A stretch of 64,000 bases of DNA from Alicyclobacillus contaminans DSM 17975 (GTDB taxonomy: Bacteria; Bacillota; Bacilli; Alicyclobacillales; Alicyclobacillaceae), in contig NZ_AUCA01000010.1 of the NCBI RefSeq assembly GCF_000429525.1, positions 19,810 through 83,809 of the forward strand. The letters run 5' to 3'. Position numbers and translations under genes: made by a program. Each line of letters begins with the position of its first letter. Position 1 is the first letter of the stretch. Shown in pieces: positions 17,780 through 26,679 of this stretch. Under the pieces are notes generated by a model. The model was not told the DNA's origin. It saw only the letters and a list, made by a program, of their open reading frames with translations, and did not search any database.

Positions 17780-17837
17780 CAATGTGTGTCCGCTCCGCAG
17801 TCCGGAGCAGAGCCAAGCGGCATACAGTACATGAGGA

Positions 17838-17997
17838 ACGAAGGACGCATTCTGCGACCAGAAACCAAGTTGGGTCCCATGCGGCGGAAACTTCCGAACC
17901 GTGTCAGGTCCTGACGGAAGCAGCACTAAGGGAGACCTTCCGGGCGACGTGGGGTCACCTGATTTGGTTTCTGGTCGGAGAGTGGCGTCCGTTTTTT
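17838..17997 (+). ncRNA. ffs: Signal recognition particle RNA, compact form
   Basis: The universal SRP core GTGTCAGGTCCTGACGGAAGCAGC is present near 17900-17924 (given here as GTGTCAGGTCC and GGAAGCAGC) and forms helix 8 where Ffh binds. Long-range pairs close the molecule: CGACCAGAAACCAA near 17855 with TTGGTTTCTGGTCG near 17963, and GGACGC with GCGTCC. A TTTTTT tract then ends it. The RNA is about 155 bases, and no Alu domain (helices 2-4) is visible upstream, unlike the ~270-base B. subtilis scRNA. Position between tadA and dnaX is conserved. Confidence 0.92.
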
Positions 17998-18116
17998 GTG
18001 TTGGAGCACGCATGGACTGCGACGAGAATCTTGCAACTTGTTGTCGTTTGAATAGAGCTTTTGTCGACCAGGCAGGAGTCGTAGAGCGGGTGTCCAAATC
18101 AAGGCGTAACCCAGGG

Positions 18117-19220
18117 ATGGAGGTCTTGAATTTGGCCGCAATCACACCGTTTGCCGAACAGGACTGGAGTTGGAGAGATTGGCGCGCAGTCGAGTGGCTG
18201 AACTCGGGCGTCCTGTATTTGACCAAGCAGTTGGAGTTGACCGTGTACAACGGGCTGGCGGCACAACTGCTGGACGCGGTTGTGCCGATTGGACAGCCGG
18301 TGGCGCTCCGAGAATGCCTGAATCCGGATCGGGAGGAGTATCAGGTCCTGTCCGCCATGGTGACGTTTGAACGGGAGTATCGGAACCAGGTGATGACGTG
18401 GGCTGTGGACGGCTCCATCCGGCATGTGCTGCTGGATTCCTTTCGCAAGGAGGCGCCGGCCGGGACGCTGGAAGGCATGTATGTGGTGATGAAAGACCTC
18501 GGCAACTTCACCATGTTGGAGCAGCATATGCAGCGGTCGGACAAGCTGGCGACGGTCGGTAAGATTGCCGCGGGCATCGCCCATGAGATTCGAAATCCGC
18601 TGACGACCATCAAGGGCTTCCTGCAGGTGATGGAAGAGCGATTCTCCCGACAGTCGATGCACGAAGAGTTGCATTACACTCGTGTCATGCTGCAGGAAAT
18701 TGAACGGGTGAACGGATTGGTGGGCGAGCTGTTGCTGTTGTCGAAGCCGCACAAGGTGGAGATGGCGCCGTGCTGCTTGGGAACGGTGATTCAGGAGATC
18801 TGTCCATTGATTCAATCGGAGGCTCTGTTGTTGAGTATTGAGTTTGAATGTTCGGTCAAGCCGCTGCCGAGAATTGTCGCCGATTCCGGCATGCTCAAGC
18901 AGGTGCTGCTGAACCTGGCCAAGAACGCGATGGAAGCCATGGAGAACGGCGGGATGTTGAAGATCTCGGCGTATCCGGAGAACGAATGGGTGCGCGTGGA
19001 CGTGTCCGACACAGGCCCTGGCATTCCGTATTATTTGATGGATAAAATCTTCGACGCGTTCTACACCACCAAGGACAAGGGGACGGGGCTCGGCCTGCCC
19101 ATCTGCCAACGCATTCTTGCGGATCACGGTGGGGAGATTCGCGTATCGTCCAAAGGCTTTGGTACCACCTTCAGCGTCCTGTTGCCGGTGATGGCCACCG
19201 AACCGGATTTGACCAACTGA
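18117..19220 (+). CDS. Cytosolic sensor histidine kinase, sporulation-kinase type
   Basis: About 367 residues with no membrane segment. Residues 1-130 form a PAS-like sensor. A HisKA domain follows with the phosphorylated His near residue 155 in GIAHEIRNPLTTIKGF, then an ATPase domain with N box LLNLAKNAMEAM, G1 DTGPGIP and G2 GTGLGLPI. The H-box is the HEIRNPLT type shared by Kin sporulation kinases that feed Spo0F. No response regulator is adjacent, which fits an orphan kinase of that phosphorelay, but this is inference. The start is uncertain: ATG at 18012 (GGAG upstream) or TTG codons after 18126 are alternatives. Confidence 0.85.
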   Translation: MEVLNLAAITPFAEQDWSWRDWRAVEWLNSGVLYLTKQLELTVYNGLAAQLLDAVVPIGQPVALRECLNPDREEYQVLSAMVTFEREYRNQVMTWAVDGSIRHVLLDSFRKEAPAGTLEGMYVVMKDLGNFTMLEQHMQRSDKLATVGKIAAGIAHEIRNPLTTIKGFLQVMEERFSRQSMHEELHYTRVMLQEIERVNGLVGELLLLSKPHKVEMAPCCLGTVIQEICPLIQSEALLLSIEFECSVKPLPRIVADSGMLKQVLLNLAKNAMEAMENGGMLKISAYPENEWVRVDVSDTGPGIPYYLMDKIFDAFYTTKDKGTGLGLPICQRILADHGGEIRVSSKGFGTTFSVLLPVMATEPDLTN

Positions 19221-19281
19221 GGCACAGGCGCATCATCTCCGATGGAACCCGCCAAACGCCCACAGAGGGCGGGAATGAGTC

Positions 19282-19845
19282 CTACCTCTGCTCCATTCCC
19301 GCCAGGAACGCCGCGATGAGGCGGCGGTAACTCTCGTCCACGTCCAGCGCCATGCCGAAGGCTCCGGCGGCCTCCAATGCGGCAAAGCCGTGGCCGATGG
19401 CGCGAAACCCGCGCACGAGGTGAATGGCGTCGTTTTGTTGCAAGTGAAAGGGTTGAAGCACCGTGAGCACCGTGTCCACAATGGCGTGAGCAGCGGTTTC
19501 CAGCGCGGCGTCTTCGTTGTCCGGTGCGCGCAGGGTCGCCTCGTAGAGCGCCGGCCGCTCTTTGGCGAATGCACGATACGCGTGCAACATGGCTTGAATC
19601 GCATCCAATCCGGACCTGCCCATGGCCGCTCGCTGCAATCGGCCGTTCAACTCTTCCAACCCCAACAGTGACAGTTCTCTGCGCAATTCTTCCAGTCCAT
19701 TCACATGGTTGTACAGGGACGGCGTGCGCACGCCGAGGTGCTCGGCCAGCAGCGACATGGTCAATTTGTGCAGGCCCAATGCATCGGCCAGTTTCCCTGC
19801 GGCACGGACGATGCCTGCCTTGTTGAGTCCATGGCGGGCGCTCAT
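19282..19845 (-). CDS. TetR-family transcriptional regulator
   Basis: A 187-residue TetR repressor. The N-terminal helix-turn-helix spans KAGIVRAAGKLADALG and LAEHLGVRTPSLYNHVNG. The C-terminal half is a ligand-binding helical domain of the WHG type (GFRAIGHGFAALEAAGAFG). It starts immediately after the stop of the broken metallo-hydrolase, so the two form one operon. A palindrome between the -35 and -10 of the operon promoter is its likely operator, implying autoregulation. Confidence 0.92.
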   Translation of the reverse strand: MSARHGLNKAGIVRAAGKLADALGLHKLTMSLLAEHLGVRTPSLYNHVNGLEELRRELSLLGLEELNGRLQRAAMGRSGLDAIQAMLHAYRAFAKERPALYEATLRAPDNEDAALETAAHAIVDTVLTVLQPFHLQQNDAIHLVRGFRAIGHGFAALEAAGAFGMALDVDESYRRLIAAFLAGMEQR

Positions 19846-20270
19846 TCAAATTCTCCCCTTCAATTGACGTTCAGCTTTGGCGATGGCCTCATCCATCGCT
19901 TTCAACGGGTGATTCACGACGCTGCCGTGTCCGACCGCGAGCCGAGCGGGGCGCAGTGCTCGCAACTGTTTGGCGCTCTGAAGCGCTGTCTCCGGATGCC
20001 AGGTGGCCCATGCGGGGAAGGGGAACAGCGGTCGCAGCGTACCGGATACAGCGACACCGCCTCGCACTTGAAAGGCATCCCCAGCGATGAGCGTGTTGTC
20101 ACGAACGTCGAGGAACGCGAAATGGCCCGGTGTGTGGCCGGGGCACTGGACGGCAGCGCGGCGTCAATCAGTGTGAGACCATCATCGTCGCGAATGAGGT
20201 AGCAGTTGACCGGAAAGAGGGCAGGAAAAAACGTGATCTGAACACAGTGGCCGAAATTCGTGCAGCGCAT
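19846..20270 (-). pseudogene. MBL-fold metallo-hydrolase, internally deleted
   Basis: The 5' part encodes a normal metallo-beta-lactamase-fold start ending VNCYLIRDDDGLTLIDAALPSSAP. In the next frame the sequence continues as APGHTPGHFAFLD, IAGDAFQVRGG and VGHGSVVNHPL to a stop that abuts tetR. Intact relatives have about 80-100 residues between these parts, including the HxHxDH zinc motif, and that block is missing. A frame change occurs at the same point. So one deletion removed the active site and broke the frame. The N-terminal piece could still be translated but cannot be a working hydrolase. Confidence 0.88.
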
Positions 20271-20289
20271 GGCGGACGCCCCCTGTAAG

Positions 20290-20331
20290 CTAATGTTATT
20301 AGATTATAAACTAATATAATTAGTTTGTCGA
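20290..20331 (-). promoter_or_regulatory. Promoter with TetR-type operator
   Basis: On the reverse strand TCGACA (-35, 20326-20331) and TATAAT (-10, 20303-20308) are 17 bases apart. The spacer is almost filled by the perfect palindrome AAACTAAT-ATA-ATTAGTTT (20308-20326). A second repeat, CTAAT-GTT-ATTAG, follows at 20290-20302. This is the classic arrangement for TetR autorepression, driving the broken hydrolase and tetR. Confidence 0.85.
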
Positions 20332-20493
20332 ACTTTTTGAGGCCCTTTCAAGCCGAAGGTGGCACTTCGGGTCTGCGTTTGGGTAGAATGGTCTACGTCA
20401 GTCGTCATGCACGGGGATGAACGGAGCGCGTGCAGAGGGGCAGTTCGCTTCGCGGACGGCACTCGAAGTGGCCACGGGGAAGGAGGGGTCTTG

Positions 20494-22143
20494 TTGTCCT
20501 ATCAAGCACTGTACCGAGCCTGGCGGCCACAGACCTTTCAGGACATCATGGGACAACCGCACGTGACACAAACGTTGACCAACGCCATTGCCCGTGGGCA
20601 GGTGGCTCACGCATACCTGTTCTCCGGGCCACGGGGCACTGGAAAAACCAGTGCCGCGAAAGTTCTTGCCAAAGCGGTCAACTGCCTTCAGCCGGACGGC
20701 GTGGAGCCGTGCAACGAATGCGCAGCGTGCCGAAGCATCAATGCAGGAAGCAGCGTGGATGTGGAGGAAATTGACGCGGCCTCCAACCGCGGCGTCGATG
20801 AAATTCGCCAACTCCGGGACAAAGTGCAATATGCGCCTGCGGAGCTTCAGCGCAAAGTGTATATCGTGGACGAAGTCCACATGCTGACCACGGAAGCGTT
20901 CAACGCGCTGCTGAAAACGCTCGAGGAACCGCCCGCGCATGCCCTGTTCGTGCTCGCCACCACGGAGCCGCACAAAATTCCCGGCACCATCGTATCCCGC
21001 TGTCAACGCTTCGATTTTCGCCGGATTGCGCCGGAGGTCATTGTGGATCGCCTGCGCAAGGTCTGCGACGCGGAAGGGCTGCAGTATGAGGAGGACGCGC
21101 TGTGGCGCCTGGCGGAGGCGGCGGACGGTGGACTCCGGGATGCGCTGGGGCTGTTGGAGCAAGCGGTGGCGTTCGGCCAAGGGGTCGTGACCGCCGAGAC
21201 GGCCGCGCATGTGATGGGCGGAGTCGCCACGGCAGATCTCCTGGGGTTGGTTCGTCAACTGGCCACCCGGGATGTGCTCGGCGCCCTGCAGCAGCTGATG
21301 GCGTGGTATTCAGCCGGGAAGGACGCGCAGCGGATCGTTCACGAGATCTTGCAAGTGCTTCGGGATTTATTTATCGTCAAGGTATCGCGCGGGGAAGGGC
21401 AGACCGCGCGACCTGGATATCGGGAGACGGCCGAGCAATGTTCCGTGGAGTGGTTGCTGCACGCGGTTGAAAAGCTCGGTGAGACGTACATGAACCTTCG
21501 CTTTGTCGACCAGCCCCGGCTTGCACTGGAAGCGGCGTTGATGGGATTGGCCGTGACAGTTCCGACGGAAGCGCCAAGCCCGCCGGCGGCTGGGCAAAGC
21601 GTTCAGGAAGCGGCGCCGGCCAGCGGATCAACGCATGCCCCCGTCGTGGAGGCAAGTGCCGTGGCCAAGCCCGCCACGCGGCGGACGACTGCCACCGGTT
21701 CTGCGGCGCGCAAGCTGGAGGTCCTCAAACAACTGCACGCCGCGGCCGATAATGCGTTTTTACAGATGGTCCGCAGCCGGTGGGACGACCTGTTGCAAGC
21801 GGTCAAGGACCGGCGGATTCAAACGCACGCCTGGTTAATCAATGGAGAAGTCGTTTTGGCGACGCCCGATACGGTGGTTTGCGCGTTCAGCAGTCCGGTG
21901 CATCGCAACGCCGTGATGAAACGGGAGGAACGGGAAACCATCCAGGCCGCATTCTCCGAGGTGTTTCAACGGGACGTTCAGGTCCTGGCCTTGGTGCACA
22001 GCGACTGGACAGCGTTTCAGCAAACCTTGCAGCCTCGGGAGGAGGCTGTGGCGGCAGAACCGGCATCCGCGCCGCACGCCGACGTGGTGGAGCGGGCGAA
22101 GCAGCTGTTCCCACAGGAACGAATCGAAGTTCGCGAGGAGTGA
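20494..22143 (+). CDS. dnaX: DNA polymerase III subunits gamma/tau
   Basis: Clamp-loader ATPase. The start is TTG, giving [15 protein letters not shown] as in B. subtilis DnaX, eight bases or less after AGGAGGGG. It has Walker [10 protein letters not shown] at residues 45-53, zinc cysteines at 64, 73, 76 and 79, Walker B VDEVHM, sensor SRC and the C-terminal tau region, 549 residues in all. Longer upstream in-frame translation to 20359 has no ribosome binding site. It leads the dnaX-ybaB-recR operon. Confidence 0.97.
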   Translation: MSYQALYRAWRPQTFQDIMGQPHVTQTLTNAIARGQVAHAYLFSGPRGTGKTSAAKVLAKAVNCLQPDGVEPCNECAACRSINAGSSVDVEEIDAASNRGVDEIRQLRDKVQYAPAELQRKVYIVDEVHMLTTEAFNALLKTLEEPPAHALFVLATTEPHKIPGTIVSRCQRFDFRRIAPEVIVDRLRKVCDAEGLQYEEDALWRLAEAADGGLRDALGLLEQAVAFGQGVVTAETAAHVMGGVATADLLGLVRQLATRDVLGALQQLMAWYSAGKDAQRIVHEILQVLRDLFIVKVSRGEGQTARPGYRETAEQCSVEWLLHAVEKLGETYMNLRFVDQPRLALEAALMGLAVTVPTEAPSPPAAGQSVQEAAPASGSTHAPVVEASAVAKPATRRTTATGSAARKLEVLKQLHAAADNAFLQMVRSRWDDLLQAVKDRRIQTHAWLINGEVVLATPDTVVCAFSSPVHRNAVMKREERETIQAAFSEVFQRDVQVLALVHSDWTAFQQTLQPREEAVAAEPASAPHADVVERAKQLFPQERIEVREE

Positions 22144-22150
22144 ACGTCCT

Positions 22151-22462
22151 ATGAAAAACATGAATCAGCTGATGAAGCAAGCGAAAAAGATGCAGGAAGA
22201 GTTGTTGAAGGCGCAGGAGGCTCTGGCTGAGCAAACCGTGGAGGGGACGGCCGGCGGCGGTGCCGTGAAGGTGACGATGTCCGGGCACAAGCAGGTGACC
22301 GCGGTGTCGATTGACAAAGACGTGGTCAATCCCGACGACGTCGAGATGCTCCAGGATCTGCTGGTCGCCGCACTGCAGGACGCGACGGCAAAAGTGGACC
22401 AACTCACCGAATCGACCATGGGCAAATACACGCGTGGCCTGAATATCCCAGGACTGTTTTAA
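22151..22462 (+). CDS. ybaB: YbaB/EbfC nucleoid-associated protein
   Basis: A 103-residue DNA-binding dimer of the YbaB/EbfC family (YaaK in Bacillus). It has an N-terminal Met/Lys/Glu-rich helix ([19 protein letters not shown]), a central beta hairpin with [14 protein letters not shown], and the tail [10 protein letters not shown]. It sits between dnaX and recR, the conserved arrangement across bacteria. Confidence 0.95.
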   Translation: MKNMNQLMKQAKKMQEELLKAQEALAEQTVEGTAGGGAVKVTMSGHKQVTAVSIDKDVVNPDDVEMLQDLLVAALQDATAKVDQLTESTMGKYTRGLNIPGLF

Positions 22463-22465
22463 GAT

Positions 22466-23065
22466 ATGTGGGGATTTCCTGAACCCATTCAGCATCTCGT
22501 AGAACAGTTCATGAAATTGCCGGGCATCGGTCCGAAAACCGCCACGCGCCTGGCGTTCTGTGTGCTGGACATGAGCGCCGAGGATGTCCACGAGTTTGCC
22601 GTTGCCCTGGAGGACGTCAAGCGGAAATTGACGGAGTGCGCCATCTGTTGCAATATCACCGAGGACAGTCCGTGCTCCATCTGTCGGGATCCATCTCGCG
22701 ACAATCACGTGCTCTGCGTCGTCCAAGATGCCAAGGACGTCGCCGCCATGGAGAAGACGCACGAGTTTCATGGCCGCTACCACGTGTTGCACGGTGCGAT
22801 TTCCCCACTGGAGGGCATCGGCCCGAATGATATTCGAATGAAGGAACTGGTTCAGCGCATTGGAACCAGCGACATTCGGGAAGTGATTGTGGCCACCAAT
22901 CCGAATGTGGAAGGCGAGGCCACGGCCATGTATATCGCGCGTCTGCTGAAGCCGTTTTCGGTGATGGTCACCCGCATCGCCCACGGCCTGCCTGTCGGTG
23001 GAGATCTGGAGTATGCCGACGAAGTCACGCTGGCAAAAGCGCTGGAAGGACGACGCCAAATCTGA
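22466..23065 (+). CDS. recR: Recombination mediator RecR
   Basis: RecR works with RecO and RecF to load RecA at gaps. The 199-residue protein has the helix-hairpin-helix [13 protein letters not shown], a four-cysteine zinc finger ([16 protein letters not shown]) and a TOPRIM domain with [10 protein letters not shown], followed by [17 protein letters not shown]. It begins three bases after the ybaB stop. Confidence 0.97.
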   Translation: MWGFPEPIQHLVEQFMKLPGIGPKTATRLAFCVLDMSAEDVHEFAVALEDVKRKLTECAICCNITEDSPCSICRDPSRDNHVLCVVQDAKDVAAMEKTHEFHGRYHVLHGAISPLEGIGPNDIRMKELVQRIGTSDIREVIVATNPNVEGEATAMYIARLLKPFSVMVTRIAHGLPVGGDLEYADEVTLAKALEGRRQI

Positions 23066-23078
23066 CGCATCCGGCGTC

Positions 23079-23107
23079 CCGACAGGCGGTCTCTATAACT
23101 CTATAAA
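23079..23107 (+). promoter_or_regulatory. Candidate sigma-A promoter before yaaL
   Basis: CCGACA and TATAAA are 17 bases apart. If used, transcription starts about 6-7 bases before the ATG assigned to the next gene, leaving little room for its ribosome binding site; read-through from dnaX-recR may be the main source. Confidence 0.4.
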
Positions 23108-23119
23108 TATGAAGGAGAA

Positions 23120-23494
23120 ATGCTTGTCATAAACGCCCGTCCCACTGTCTATGATCTAGTGACTCTGGACAGAGGGGGGCGTTTTCTCGTGCGTGATCGA
23201 CAATCGGGAACCGAATTCCGCGAGGAGCCGTTGGCCTTGCACACACCGGGGAGCGGTGATGTGACGCCGACAGAAAGTGTGCAGGAATTCCTGGCCGCGC
23301 TCCGCCGGTCAAAGCGGGAACTGGACATTGCCCGGCAGCAGTTCGACAGCGTGGTGGATCCACTCCTGATTGACCATGTGGTGTTCCGGCTCGGCGCCGC
23401 AGAGCGTCACTTCAATTATCTGTTCCAGCTCGCCCGCCGGTGGAACCTGGCCTTGGAAGACATGGACTGGTACTGGGCGGAGCGGGCGGAGTGA
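23120..23494 (+). CDS. yaaL: YaaL-like DUF2508 protein
   Basis: The C-terminal 80 residues match the DUF2508 (YaaL) family: an acidic helical protein with KRELDIARQQFDSVVDPLLIDHVVFRLGAAE (partly shown: FDSVVDPLLIDHV). Function is unknown; in B. subtilis it lies between recR and bofA, as here. The first 45 residues have no family counterpart. The ATG follows GAAGGAGA closely, but a GTG near 23262 could give a shorter protein of the usual family size. Confidence 0.8.
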   Translation: MLVINARPTVYDLVTLDRGGRFLVRDRQSGTEFREEPLALHTPGSGDVTPTESVQEFLAALRRSKRELDIARQQFDSVVDPLLIDHVVFRLGAAERHFNYLFQLARRWNLALEDMDWYWAERAE

Positions 23495-23566
23495 TGTTCG
23501 TGCGCCGCCGGACGCTGTGGGGAATGACGCGTTTTGGCGATGCCGACGATAGGAGGCGGACGAGCC

Positions 23567-23839
23567 GTGTCTGAACAGCATTTGCTGATTGGAATTGGGC
23601 TTTTTCTCATTGGCGTCTACGCTGTGGCGCAGGTGGTGCGCTATCCGCGGCAAATGGCGTGGAAATTGGTGAAGAGTGCAGTGCTGGGGTGTCTGTTCGT
23701 CCTGGCGGTCAACTGGATAGGCGGCTATTTTCACTTCCATCTGCCGTTCAATCCGGTGACGGCACTGACCGCAGGCTTTCTCGGCATTCCCGGTGTGGCA
23801 GCTCTGATTGTGATGAAGTTGTGGCTGGTCTCCGGATGA
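23567..23839 (+). CDS. bofA: Pro-sigma-K processing inhibitor BofA
   Basis: BofA holds the SpoIVFB protease inactive with SpoIVFA in the outer forespore membrane. The 90-residue protein has two hydrophobic spans and the family C-terminus PVTALTAGFLGIPGVAALI. The GTG start has AGGAGG ten bases upstream and gives the usual length (87 in B. subtilis). Confidence 0.95.
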   Translation: MSEQHLLIGIGLFLIGVYAVAQVVRYPRQMAWKLVKSAVLGCLFVLAVNWIGGYFHFHLPFNPVTALTAGFLGIPGVAALIVMKLWLVSG

Positions 23840-23870
23840 AGCGGAGCGGATGGGGCCGATGATGATGGCG

Positions 23871-25532
23871 TCAGCGCCGGGCGCCGGTGGCCGGTGTTCG
23901 ACGCTGAAGGCGAGCCGCCCATGGGGAAAGGCGGCGGCCAATCATGGGAATTCGCTGGAGTTCCGATGGGGTCACGGCCCGCATCCGAATGGCGGCGGTC
24001 ACGTACAGGACACCGCCGAATGCCACGCCCAGAACCACTTGGAACAGTGCCTGAACATCGGCGGACGGAATGCCGTGTGCAACCGCCATACCCAGCCGAT
24101 TTCCGAGGAACAGGCCCACAGCGCACAGCACGCTGGCCACCATCAGCGGGGCGCTGAGCCTCCACACGGAAACCCGGCTGTGGGCGTACTTTTTGACAGC
24201 GAGTACGTTCAACGTTGTGGAGACCAGATAGCCCACGCTGGTCGCCACAGCGGCTCCAAGAATATGGAACGGAAGAATCAGGACGAGGTTCATCACGATT
24301 TTGACGCATACCCCGAGAAACATATTCCGAACCGGCCGATACATTTTCCCAAGGCCCTGCAGCAAATACGTGGACAGCGTCTCCAAACTGCTAAAAATAC
24401 CCATAAAACAAACGCTGGAGACGATGACCGCCCCTTTGGTATCTCCCGCGAGCAGTTGATCCAGTGGTCGTCCGAGGACAAGCAGAGCCGCCGCCACAGG
24501 CAGTGTCATGAACAGCATGGAGCGAAAGGCGTCCCGGATCCGCGCCTCCACCGCTCCCTCATCTCGTTTGGCGCTGGCTTCCGCAATCGCCGGCAACACC
24601 GATACCCCGAGCGCCATGGCGAACGCCAGCGGGAGTTGGATGAGCTGCATCGCCTGGCGCGAAAAAATGCCATACTGGGCATTGGCAACCTGGTAGCTGT
24701 CACCCGCCCACATCAGAAAATTCGTGATGGTCAGCGAATCGACCAGGCCGGAGATGGGAACCACCAAGGACCCGAGACACACCGGCAGCGCGTAACTGGC
24801 CAGCAGTCGCAGCGCCTGACGAGGTGTCAACTGGCTGCGTTGGCGCTGGACTTGGGGACGAAACCGCCGCCGCAGCGGGACCACCGCGAAGATCAACAAG
24901 ATGACGCCGGCGACCGCGCCGGTCACCGCGCCAAAGGTGGCCGCCGCCGCACCTTCCGCGATAGTGCCTCCGGCTTTTATCACCCCATAGGCCCCCAACA
25001 CAATGGTGGCAACTCGAACCAACTGTTCAACCGCCTGGGAATACCCCGAAGGCTCGAGGATCTGAAATCCGTTCAAATACCCCCGGAGTGTGCTGAGCAC
25101 CGGGATCACCAGCATGGCCGGTGCCAACGCGCGAATGGACAACGTCACCGCGCTCTGCGCCTGGTGCGTTTCCCGGATGGCCGTCAACGCACTGTACAGC
25201 GGCGCGCCGAACCAGGTCAGCAGGAAGAGGAGCACGCCGAGCAGCATCACCGTGCGAAGGGTGGTTCGGTACAATTGCTCCACTTCGGCGTACCGCCGCA
25301 GCGCCAATCGCTCCGCGACCAATTTGCCCATGGCGGTTGGGAAGCCCGCCGTCGACAGGGTCAATACAAACACATACAGTGAATACGCTTGTGAGTAATA
25401 GCCAATTCCGTCCTCGTGAATCAGTCGTGACAGCGGGACAATCCAAAGCAGCCCAAGCACCTTTGAGAGCGTCACCATGAGCACCATGATGGACGCTCCG
25501 CGCGCCAGATTTGTCCCGGTCTGCCCTGCCAC
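23871..25532 (-). CDS. SpoVB-type polysaccharide flippase (MOP superfamily)
   Basis: A 553-residue membrane protein with about 14 hydrophobic segments. It starts GASIMVLMVTLSKVLGLLW and contains RALAPAMLVIPVLSTLRGYLNG, both typical of the SpoVB/YtgP/YabM branch of lipid-linked oligosaccharide flippases. It may act in spore cortex or cell-wall precursor export. The GTG start follows AGGAGGTG. An extended -10 (TGCTATAAT) lies about 30 bases upstream of the start. A second member of the same family occurs further on, near 57 kb. Confidence 0.9.
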   Translation of the reverse strand: MAGQTGTNLARGASIMVLMVTLSKVLGLLWIVPLSRLIHEDGIGYYSQAYSLYVFVLTLSTAGFPTAMGKLVAERLALRRYAEVEQLYRTTLRTVMLLGVLLFLLTWFGAPLYSALTAIRETHQAQSAVTLSIRALAPAMLVIPVLSTLRGYLNGFQILEPSGYSQAVEQLVRVATIVLGAYGVIKAGGTIAEGAAAATFGAVTGAVAGVILLIFAVVPLRRRFRPQVQRQRSQLTPRQALRLLASYALPVCLGSLVVPISGLVDSLTITNFLMWAGDSYQVANAQYGIFSRQAMQLIQLPLAFAMALGVSVLPAIAEASAKRDEGAVEARIRDAFRSMLFMTLPVAAALLVLGRPLDQLLAGDTKGAVIVSSVCFMGIFSSLETLSTYLLQGLGKMYRPVRNMFLGVCVKIVMNLVLILPFHILGAAVATSVGYLVSTTLNVLAVKKYAHSRVSVWRLSAPLMVASVLCAVGLFLGNRLGMAVAHGIPSADVQALFQVVLGVAFGGVLYVTAAIRMRAVTPSELQRIPMIGRRLSPWAARLQRRTPATGARR

Positions 25533-25560
25533 ACTGTTCACCTCCTGAAAATGCAACGCA

Positions 25561-25569
25561 ATTATAGCA
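25561..25569 (-). promoter_or_regulatory. Extended -10 promoter of the flippase gene
   Basis: TGCTATAAT on the reverse strand is a full extended -10; no good -35 accompanies it. It is 29 bases upstream of the GTG start. Confidence 0.5.
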
Positions 25570-25605
25570 CACCCCGCCAGGCCTCGCCGGGTAAACAACA
25601 ACAAG

Positions 25606-25626
25606 CCATACACATAAGGTGTATGG
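25606..25626. repeat. Inverted repeat between divergent genes
   Basis: CCATACAC-ATAAG-GTGTATGG is a perfect 8-base inverted repeat. It lies between the flippase gene promoter and the ytaF start, so it could be a shared operator or the 5' stem of the ytaF transcript. Confidence 0.45.
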
Positions 25627-25644
25627 AGTCGGGAGGGGTGCTCC

Positions 25645-26265
25645 ATGGGGGCGACGTTCGTCACCATCATCGCGATTGCTGTGGCTTCCAATCTGGACAA
25701 TGCGGGCGTTGGCATCGCGTACGGAGTTCGCCGAATTGCCATTTCCCGGTTGGCAAACGTCTGGATTGCCCTGATTTCAGGGTTGGCTACGTATGTGTCG
25801 GGGGTGGCGGGAGACACGGTGACTCGCTACGTCACGCCGTGGGCCGCTGCCTGGATTGGCGGCACCGTGATGCTCGCGGTGGGGGCGTGGGTGTGCTCTG
25901 AACCATGTCGCAAACGGCGTCAGCAACGACTGGAGAAGGAGAAGACGGGGAAAGCAAACGTGGTGAAGCGTATCCTGGAAGATCCGGTCGCGGCCGACTT
26001 TGACCGTTCCCAAACCATCAGCTTGAAAGAAGCCACCGTGCTCGGCATTGCCTTGGCCATCAACGCGTTGGCCGGCGGGTTCGATGCCGGAGTGGTGCAT
26101 ATTGGGATTGTCTGGACGGCGTTTTCCGTGGCGCTCTGCAGCTACGCGCTGTTGGGGGCCAGCGCCTGGGTGGGGCGCAAGTATGCGGCGAGGGCCCTCG
26201 GGGACAGAGCTACCTACATCGCCGGGCTGTTGCTGATGTTTATTGGACTCCATCAAATCTGGTAG
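25645..26265 (+). CDS. ytaF: YtaF-type sporulation membrane protein (MntP-related)
   Basis: A 206-residue membrane protein built of two similar halves, each with three hydrophobic spans. The halves carry SNLDNAGVGIAYGVRR and INALAGGFDAGVV, the acidic motifs shared with MntP manganese exporters (DUF204). YtaF of B. subtilis is a sporulation protein with no settled role, and metal export is possible by homology. In B. subtilis the gene lies elsewhere, so its place beside gin is unusual. Confidence 0.85.
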   Translation: MGATFVTIIAIAVASNLDNAGVGIAYGVRRIAISRLANVWIALISGLATYVSGVAGDTVTRYVTPWAAAWIGGTVMLAVGAWVCSEPCRKRRQQRLEKEKTGKANVVKRILEDPVAADFDRSQTISLKEATVLGIALAINALAGGFDAGVVHIGIVWTAFSVALCSYALLGASAWVGRKYAARALGDRATYIAGLLLMFIGLHQIW

Positions 26266-26392
26266 TATTTTCGATCCCCAAACAAGACATACTGATTGCT
26301 AGATGGGATCTGCCGAAACCAGGCGGATTCGCTGGAATTGCGGAGTGGATGCGGTACTGCCGGTGTCCAACTCTTTAGGTTGGTGAGATTGA

Positions 26393-26578
26393 GTGGAAGA
26401 GCAGCCGAAAACATCCTGTCTGGTGTGTCATCAAGAAAAAGCGATAGGTCTGCGGATTTGCGGCCAGTTTCTCTGCGCGGATTGTGAACGGGAAATTGTC
26501 GCAACGGACGTTTCCGACGCACGCTATTCGTATTACGTCGAGTGTATGAAAAAGATCTGGTTGGCCGCCATCTCCTGA
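26393..26578 (+). CDS. gin: Anti-sigma factor Gin (CsfB)
   Basis: Gin inhibits sigma-G in the forespore and sigma-E in the mother cell. The 61-residue protein has two CxxC zinc knuckles (Cys9/12 and Cys28/31) and the signature FLCADCEREIVATDVSDARY, which matches CsfB. The start is GTG. Upstream, GTATT (26265) and CATACTG (26288) 18 bases apart resemble a sigma-F/sigma-G promoter, fitting its known control, at low confidence. Confidence 0.92.
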   Translation: MEEQPKTSCLVCHQEKAIGLRICGQFLCADCEREIVATDVSDARYSYYVECMKKIWLAAIS

Positions 26579-26652
26579 CGGCGGCCTTCGGTGGCCGCGA
26601 TGCGACGCCTGCAGGCGCATCTTTGCTGCGGAGGTCGGCGCTGAAAAACGAG

Positions 26653-26676
26653 AAAGGGGGGAATCCCCCCCCCTTT
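26653..26676 (-). terminator. Terminator of the malic enzyme gene
   Basis: A G-run and C-run stem (AAAGGGGGG with CCCCCCTTT and a short loop) is followed on the reverse strand by CTCGTTTTT. It lies just past the malic enzyme stop. Confidence 0.75.
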
Positions 26677-26679
26677 GCA

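Noticed and set aside
20359..20493. N-terminal extension of dnaX
   Set aside because: No ribosome binding site; TTG at 20494 gives the universal DnaX N-terminus after AGGAGGGG.
23850..25382. A 510-codon forward open frame opposite the flippase gene
   Set aside because: Shadow of the reverse-strand membrane protein; no hydrophobic pattern and no ribosome binding site.
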